A DNA stretch of 7,759 nt, from the NCBI GenBank assembly GCA_003445095.1, contig DLVS01000716.1:1-7759 (forward strand). The letters run 5' to 3'. Every line of letters begins with the position of its first letter. The stretch's first letter is position 1. This document shows positions 1 through 5,400 of this stretch, piece after piece. The notes under the pieces were generated by a model that saw only the letters and a list, made by a program, of their open reading frames with translations, did not search any database and was not told where the DNA came from. The position numbers and the translations under genes are program-made. This stretch comes from Verrucomicrobiales bacterium (GTDB lineage: Bacteria; Verrucomicrobiota; Verrucomicrobiia; Limisphaerales; UBA9464).

Positions 1-2
1 AC

Positions 3-632
3 CAGACTCATCGGGGCAACTTAATCGGTGCCGAAGCCTTTGCTCGTCAGGAGCGTGAGCCCAACTTTGCCGGCAATAAACCGACGCTCGTTGACCTCCC
101 TCCTCCGTTTGATCCGAACCGGTATCCCGCGGCCACGAGCGACATCGTCGCGTTGATGGTGCTCGAGCACCAGGTACACATGCATAACTTCCTCACGCGA
201 CTGAATTACGAGGCGACGATGCAACTGCAGGCCTACGGGCACTGCAATTATATCAAGAGCCCATTGGAAGCGTTCTTGCGGTATTTGCTGTTCACCGAAG
301 AGGCGCCGTTGACGGCTCCGGTGCGCGGCAGCGACGAGTTCGCCAAAGCATTCGAAGCGGCGGGCCCGCGCGATCCCCAAGGGCGATCCTTGCGCCAGTT
401 GGACCTTAAGACGCGGCTCTTCAAATATCCGTGCAGCTTCCTGATTCACTCGGAATCCTTCCAAGCGCTACCGGCGGAGCTGAAGGCGCGCATTTACCAA
501 CGACTGTGGTCGATTCTGTCGGGTGAAGATTCGGGGCCGACCTGGCAACGCCTCACCGCTGCAGATCGTAAAGCGATTCGCGAGATTCTAATTTCAACCC
601 AACCCGATCTTCCCAGCTACTGGAAGTTGTAA
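3..632 (+). CDS. Conserved PVC-type protein, C-terminal part (probably cytochrome c-like, partial)
   Basis: The frame is open from the window edge to a TAA at 630-632, giving 209 visible residues, so this is the 3' part of a longer gene. The first visible in-frame TTG/ATG codons (153, 156) lie inside the conserved region and are not the true start. Features include DIVALMVLEHQVHMHN (three His within six residues), LEAFLRYLLFTEEAPLT, GPRDPQGRSLRQLDLKTRLF and a C-terminal LPAELKARIYQRLW followed by LTAADRKAIREIL. I recall this arrangement from large conserved proteins of Planctomycetes and Verrucomicrobia. In those, the missing N-terminal part usually has CxxCH haem motifs and a GGWYVTG segment before the HxGN seen here near residue 3. 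No haem motif is visible in this part, so a haem or redox role is inference. It converges on the epimerase gene with a hairpin between them. Certainty is high that it is coding and low about its function. Confidence 0.82.
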   Translation, partial: QTHRGNLIGAEAFARQEREPNFAGNKPTLVDLPPPFDPNRYPAATSDIVALMVLEHQVHMHNFLTRLNYEATMQLQAYGHCNYIKSPLEAFLRYLLFTEEAPLTAPVRGSDEFAKAFEAAGPRDPQGRSLRQLDLKTRLFKYPCSFLIHSESFQALPAELKARIYQRLWSILSGEDSGPTWQRLTAADRKAIREILISTQPDLPSYWKL

Positions 633-642
633 CGCAGGCGGA

Positions 643-664
643 GCGCGGACGGCCCCGTCCGCGT
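643..664. terminator. GC-rich hairpin between convergent genes, likely bidirectional terminator or REP-like palindrome
   Basis: The arms 643-651 and 656-664 pair over 9 bp (one G-T wobble at the outer end) around a 4-base loop; the core arms are GCGGACG and CGTCCGC. It starts 11 bases after the plus-strand stop and ends 20 bases before the minus-strand stop, the usual place for a shared terminator. No T-tract follows on either strand, so intrinsic termination is not certain. The core arms GCGGAC/GTCCGC recur at 1809-1824, which also fits a dispersed palindromic element. Confidence 0.6.
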
Positions 665-683
665 CACCAGGCCAACGAGAAGA

Positions 684-1733
684 TCACCTCGGGCGAACCC
701 GCAGCCCGGCCGTCTCGCGTACCCCCGCGAAGCTCAAGCGACCTTGATCACAAACTACCCCGGTGTATGGGTCATTCGTGATCAACAGATTTCCGTCGAG
801 GTCCAGATAATCAGTCAATTCGGCCAAGTGGGCGCTCGCACTGATCAACACCGAGCTTTCAATCATGCACCCCAGCATGGTCTTTAGTCCTTGGGCGCGC
901 GCGGCAACCAGTGCGGTGTGTCCTCCGCTGATTCCTCCGGTCTTGACCAACTTCACATTAACTCCGTGGAAACATTGGGCGCAGCGTTCGGCGTCGGCGG
1001 CGCTCTGGTAGGATTCGTCGCCGAAGAGGGGTAACGGTGATCGGGTCTTGAGCCAGGTCGAATCCGCGAGGGGCGCATCGGCCGGCAAGGGTTGTTCAAC
1101 GAACTCCACGTGTCCATCCGCGGCCAGCCACTCGATTCGGGTCAAGGCTTCTTCCTTCGTTTTCCATCCAGCGTTAGCGTCCACGCGGATTGGTTTTCTC
1201 GGAGCCGCATCCCGCACAGCGGCGAAGTTCTCTCGATCACGCGAGCTACCGAGCTTCAGCTTGAGAACCGGCATGGCTGAAGCTGCGGCTGCCTTGGCTG
1301 CCATTACCTCGGGAGCAGCGAGGCCGATCGTGAAAGACGTTACGTGTTTCCCTTCGATGAAGCCCAATCCCAATCCGTCGCACACCGCTTGCCCACGTGC
1401 CTTCATCGCACCGTCCACTAGCGCGAGGTTCAAGGCGCATTTGGCCGGAAAATCTCCCGCCGACAACGAATCCAGGTAGGCCATACTTTGAGGAATGTCA
1501 TCGAAGGACAAACGAACCGGTTCGACTCGCTGAAGAAACGCGGACACCGTCGCGTGCGACTCGTGGTACTGGCTGGAAGGGGACGCTTCGCCGAGACCGC
1601 TTCGACCGGCAGCATCTTGCAGTTCGACGAAAACAACTGGGTACGCCGATTTTCCGCGGCCTCGATTGATGTCGGAGGCGACGGCCCAATGGTGGCGAAG
1701 GACGAGATCGAACCGGCGAAACGTCAAACGCAT
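684..1733 (-). CDS. Dipeptide epimerase (L-Ala-D/L-Glu epimerase-like), enolase superfamily
   Basis: A cytoplasmic enzyme expected to epimerise the C-terminal residue of a dipeptide, as in muropeptide recycling. Numbering is from the ATG at 1733. Visible are the capping-domain start MRLTFRRFDL, the catalytic pair Lys158/Lys160 in KLKLG, metal ligands Asp185 (RVDANAGW), Glu213 (EFVEQPL) and Asp239 (LFGDES), the second catalytic lysine Lys261 (VNVKLVKTGG), GCMIESS, and Asp311/Asp313 in DLDG. That last DxD holds the substrate amino group and marks dipeptide epimerases among their relatives. The length of 349 residues is normal. The frame opens 34 codons further upstream, to an ATG at 1835, but that extension crosses a hairpin and does not resemble the family; MRLTF aligns with known N-termini, so 1733 is preferred. 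Only a weak GGA precedes it. The substrate loop carries Arg24 and Arg26 but appears longer than in E. coli YcjG, so Ala-Glu specificity is not proven. Confidence 0.9.
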   Translation of the reverse strand: MRLTFRRFDLVLRHHWAVASDINRGRGKSAYPVVFVELQDAAGRSGLGEASPSSQYHESHATVSAFLQRVEPVRLSFDDIPQSMAYLDSLSAGDFPAKCALNLALVDGAMKARGQAVCDGLGLGFIEGKHVTSFTIGLAAPEVMAAKAAAASAMPVLKLKLGSSRDRENFAAVRDAAPRKPIRVDANAGWKTKEEALTRIEWLAADGHVEFVEQPLPADAPLADSTWLKTRSPLPLFGDESYQSAADAERCAQCFHGVNVKLVKTGGISGGHTALVAARAQGLKTMLGCMIESSVLISASAHLAELTDYLDLDGNLLITNDPYTGVVCDQGRLSFAGVRETAGLRVRPR

Positions 1734-1808
1734 GCGTCCAAGGGAGCAATGGTGGCCGAGTTTGTCCATCCCAGCCACTCGGGCGACTCCGCAAATGGCG
1801 TGGGTCGA

Positions 1809-1824
1809 GCGGACTTTAGTCCGC
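1809..1824. repeat. Palindrome GCGGAC-TTTA-GTCCGC, REP-like
   Basis: A perfect inverted repeat: 7-base arms 1809-1815 and 1818-1824 with a 2-base spacer, or more realistically 6-bp arms with a TTTA loop. Its core arms are identical to those of the hairpin at 643-664, but the loop differs. It lies 76 bases upstream of the preferred epimerase start, directly before the DUF4338 remnant. It could be a terminator for a lost plus-strand or minus-strand unit, or a dispersed palindromic element. Confidence 0.6.
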
Positions 1825-1839
1825 CGGATCGTCATTGCG

Positions 1840-2103
1840 AATGATCAATCGATCGAGTGGTCCTCGCGCCAACGCCAGCTACGTCTGCACCTGGTGGCCC
1901 AAGACAGTCGCTTCGTCATCTTAGCCGAGCGCGGCGCCTTACCCAATCTGGCCACCCGAGCCTTAAGCCTGTGCGTGCGCCGACTCTCCGACGAATGGCA
2001 AACGCGTTACGGCCACCCACTCCTGCTGGTGAAGAGTTTTCTGGATCGGCAGCTTTTTCGGGCCACCGCGTACCAAGCCGGCGAGTGGCAAGCGCGTGGC
2101 CGA
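1840..2103 (+). pseudogene. DUF4338 (DruA-family) gene remnant
   Basis: The plus-strand frame encodes IEWSSRQRQLRLHLVAQ, DSRFVILAERG, LPNLATRALSLCVRRLSDEW, YGHPLLLVKSFLD and FRATAYQAGEW, in that order, over about 85 residues. This matches the central part of DUF4338, the family of DruA from the Druantia anti-phage locus, whose relatives also occur as stand-alone transposase-like genes. Family members run to roughly 300 residues or more. Here the N-terminal part is absent: sequence upstream of 1840 is the hairpin and the epimerase 5' region. After the Trp-Gln at 2086-2091 the expected Gly/Thr/Arg-rich continuation is lost, although the frame stays open to a TGA at 2218-2220. No start codon or ribosome binding site fits the domain. 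The likely explanation is a decayed fragment of a formerly mobile or laterally acquired gene; function is unlikely. Family identity is from recognition of the motif series, not from a search. Confidence 0.7.
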
Positions 2104-2201
2104 AGATTTTTATCACGATTAACATTTCAGTTAACGAGAACCATCCAGCTTTGCTTGGCGCTCTCCAGATTTCGCGGATGGCTCGGATGGAAGAAGTTGG
2201 G

Positions 2202-2222
2202 GATCAATCCCGAGGATTGATC
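2202..2222. repeat. Perfect 9-bp inverted repeat, 3-base loop
   Basis: GATCAATCC at 2202-2210 and its exact reverse complement GGATTGATC at 2214-2222 flank CGA. It straddles the last stop of the plus-strand DUF4338 frame. There is no T-tract on either side, so a terminator is possible but unproven; an operator or repeat end is equally possible. Confidence 0.55.
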
Positions 2223-2240
2223 ACGTCACCTCAGGGATTA

Positions 2241-2384
2241 TCAACCGTCCCAGTGTGTCTGCTTTTCGATCCGTGATATCCGTTCAATCCGCGGTTCCAA
2301 CTCCAGGTTGATTGCCTCTCGCGCGTCGTGGATCGCGAGTTCGTCTTCGGTGAGGACAGCTGCCCTTCCCGGCTTCCGGCGCAC
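2241..2384 (-). pseudogene. Doubtful small ORF, 47 codons, GTG start, possibly a decayed gene
   Basis: From a GTG at 2384 the frame reads VRRKPGRAAVLTEDELAI, then a charged helical stretch, then the near-repeat PRI-ERI-SRI, and stops at 2241. The codon just before the GTG is TAG, and before that the same frame has an ATG-led start (Met-Ser-Ser). An originally longer protein interrupted by one nonsense change would look like this. There is no ribosome binding site upstream of the GTG. The three xRI units are encoded by the tandem 9-mers at 2269-2295, so the tail may be only translated repeat. It starts 29 bases downstream of the stop of the giant gene on the same strand. I do not recognise the family. 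Confidence 0.2.
2269..2295. repeat. Three tandem degenerate 9-mers
   Basis: The units ATCCGTGAT, ATCCGTTCA and ATCCGCGGT lie head to tail, sharing ATCCG at an exact 9-base spacing. I recall similar runs (ATCCGTGTT / ATCCGTTTA / ATCCGTGGT-like) in intergenic DNA of Verrucomicrobia and other environmental bacteria; that link is from memory. Three units are too few and too degenerate to be a firm microsatellite call. Confidence 0.45.
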
Positions 2385-2413
2385 CTATGAAGACATTCTT
2401 GGAGACAACTGCT

Positions 2414-5400
2414 TCACCGCGAAGTCAGCGCCCGGAAATCAGCAGGCGCTCCTTTGCCGACGGGTACCAGGCGAATTTCCCGTAAATCCAGAATCGCGGC
2501 TTCGAGTGGCGGAACCCCGCGCACACTGACGCGCTGACGCCCCGCCTCGATCCGCACCTGGCCCAATCGGGTCTGCTGGTAGGTGTCCCAAGAACCCGTG
2601 GCCGGAATGATGAATTCTCGAGTTACTCCGGCAACGTCGAGGCGCAGCGTCACGGTCCGTTCGCCCGCCGGCCGCGCCCAATCGAGCCAGACGTCGTATT
2701 CGCCACCACGCGGGATCTGCAGCGTCCACGCCGCGCGATCGTTCTCATTCTGCCAGTAGCCCAAGTTGTGATATCGGCTCTCGTACACCAACGAGTCGCC
2801 AAAGATTTCGGCCACCGTAGCCAACAGCCGCAAAGCGCCAGTCGCGTCCGGAGAAACTGTTTGCGGATGATTGCCCGCGAATTTCTTGGGCGCTGGCCCG
2901 CTCGCGGTCACGTAAGCAAAAAGGTCGGCCAACGCGGGCGCATCTAAACTGTGTTCAAAACCTTCCGGCATTAAGGATTGCCCCGTGCTCTGCGACCTCA
3001 CGAGTTCATTCCGGAGGAAAACTTCTTCGGTTCCATTGATGCCCCGCAAAGTCAGGCTGTTGGGCGATTCACTCGCGATAATTCCGGTGAACTGGCGCCC
3101 GGACCGAGTCTCCGCGGAATAAGAAAGGTAGCGCGCTTCGACGGCGCGATTGGGGTCGAGCACCGCGACCAACAACGCGTCCGCTGATTTGTCCACCACC
3201 GCGCCGAGATCGGGTCCGACCTCGACGCCTTCACCCTCGAGTCGGTGGCATGAAGAACAGTTGGCCCGGAACTGCTCGCGCCCTCGTTCGGCATCGCCCG
3301 GGAGTTTCCGTACTGCGGCAAAACTATCCACCACTGCCTGCCGGTCGGAGCGAGTCGCGGTTAGCAGCTTCTCGGCCCGCGCGGCCAACCTCGCGTCCGA
3401 GTGATGCAGCAATTGTTGTCGAATCGGGACATTGATTTCGCGCGCCGCCAATCGGCCGGACTCGAGAGCGTCCAGCAACTGGGAAGTCCAGCTCGGTTGA
3501 GTGACGAATGCTTCCAAAGCCGCGCTCCGGATCGCCGGACTCAGACGCACCCAGGACTCCAACAAGGCGCTCGCAGCATTAGCATCGCCTCGTCGGCGCA
3601 AGGCGGCGAGTGCGGCCTCTTGGACCTTGGTGGAGTTCTGAGGACCGAGCATCTTCACCAACAGGGACGCGGTATTCACCGGTTCAGATTCGCTGCGCCC
3701 GACCATACGCAAGGCCGCCAATCGCAACGGCTCCTCCGCGTCGGCACTGAACGCGATCGTCCCCGCTCGCGTGAGGATTGGCTCCAAATCAGCCCACGGA
3801 ATGCGTGCAGCCTTTCGTTGAGACTGGCGATCCAGAGCGTCCAACAACCCACCCAGCGCGGAGAATTGAGTTAGGCCATCGCGTTGCGGATCCAATTTGA
3901 GTGCGACCGCGAATCCTTGAGCCAACGCCTCTTCGTTTCGTTGCGCCGCCGCCAAAGCGAGTAATCGCTCCAGCAGACGCGCCGAAGGTCGCGGGGTTTC
4001 TTCCAGCGCCTTCAACATCGTCAGCCCATGTGGACTGGCACTGCTGATGACGGCCTCAAGGATCCAAGGGTCCTCGGGATGAGTTAGGGTGATTTGTGCC
4101 AGCGCTGGCCCCACATCTGGGTCAGACAGCTCGCCTAGGGAGAGCGCTAGCTGCAACGCCACGCGGGCTGATGGGTCGTTGGTCTTCTGCAGGATGGCCG
4201 CAGCCAGCGCCGGATCTGAACCGGTGCGAAGCCACGGTTCACCCAAGCGAATCGCCGTGGCGCGGACTGCTGGGTGAGCGTCCCTAAGCGCCAGGACAAT
4301 TAACTTCGGGTCCGACTGTCCCAGTCCGGCTACGGTGGCCAACGCTTGCAACCGCACTCGCGGATCCGCGGCGTCCGTCGCTAGGGTCCGCAGCGCCGCC
4401 ACTGCCTCTTGGCCGCCGCGCTCCCACAGAAGCCGCATGGCCGTGTCACGTTGCCATCCATTCGAGCTATTCATGGCGGCGGCTAACCCCGCGGAATCGA
4501 GCTGATCCAACCTTGGAATCGGTCGCAACGTCGCTCGCTCCGGTACAACTCGATAAATGCGTCCTCGATCCGCGCCCGCCCGTAGATCCATTCGAGGACG
4601 AACGTCCGGAGGGATCCATTCCGGATGCTCGATGGTTTGCCGATACATGTCGGCGACGTACAGGGCACCGTCAGGTCCGGTCTTAAGCTGCACCGGACGA
4701 AACCAATTGTCTGTAGATGCCAAGAATTCGCTGGTCTCTTCTCCGTGCGCTCGGTGACTGGAAAAGGTGGCGCCCGACTCCGCCAGGACTTCGCGATGAA
4801 TTAGATTCTCGCTCGGTTCGCTGATAAAAATGCTGGTGGCGAATTCCGGTCCGAACAAGTCATCGCGATAGGGGCATGGACTACAGGCACTGGTGACTGT
4901 GTTATCCACGCCGACCACGTTGGGACGAGGCAACGAGCGACTAGCCGGGAAAACGCGATCGCCCCCGTCATAACGCGCGAGCATCGACCGAGTGTCGCGG
5001 AGTGCTTGGTGTGGATTGCGGGCAACGTAGCGACTGGGTATGGGATAATGCCACAGCCAGGTGTAGTTGGCGTTTCCAAACCAGTCGCCCCAGTCGTCCC
5101 GATTGCGTCCGTATTGGGTTTGGCCTTCGATGGTTTCGAACTCGCCGGTGTCGGGCCGGAAGCGGAAGTCGCGACCACGAAGCGAAACGGAATTGGTTTT
5201 TGCGCCAGGGAGGGATTCCGTCTGGACAAGAGTCCAACCCGACCCCGAATCGATTTCGCGCCGCCCGCTCCATTGAACATCTCCGCCACTGTCGCCATTC
5301 GCGCAGTAGATCCAGCCGTCAAGCCCGAGCGCGAATCCGTTCACCCGATGTTGCTGATTGCCTTCGACGAAACCGGTGAACAGAACGCGGCGAACATCCG

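Larger units (their letters stand above)
2104..2413. other. Non-coding or decayed stretch between the DUF4338 remnant and the giant gene
   Basis: There is no convincing gene in these 310 bases. It begins with a short AT-richer patch (about 2105-2135) unlike the surrounding GC-rich sequence. It then holds a perfect palindrome at 2202-2222, three tandem degenerate 9-mers at 2269-2295 and a doubtful minus-strand ORF at 2241-2384. No promoter-like -10/-35 pair stands out on either strand. The mixture looks like accumulated repeat and gene debris. Confidence 0.5.

Noticed and set aside
1666..1835. N-terminal 56 codons of the long plus-strand frame running into the DUF4338 fragment
   Set aside because: This part lies antisense to the epimerase 5' end and the hairpin, and its Trp/Arg-rich translation does not resemble the DUF4338 N-terminus.
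1840..2103. A working Druantia anti-phage system
   Set aside because: Only a fragment of a DruA-type domain is present and no druB-druE-like gene or large helicase is in the window.
1734..2413. CRISPR array, tRNA or riboswitch in the gene-poor region
   Set aside because: There are no spaced direct repeats of suitable length, no cloverleaf pattern and no recognisable aptamer core.
4874..4885. Second haem motif at Cys938-x-x-Cys941 of the giant protein
   Set aside because: The residue after the second cysteine is proline, not histidine, so it is not a CxxCH site.
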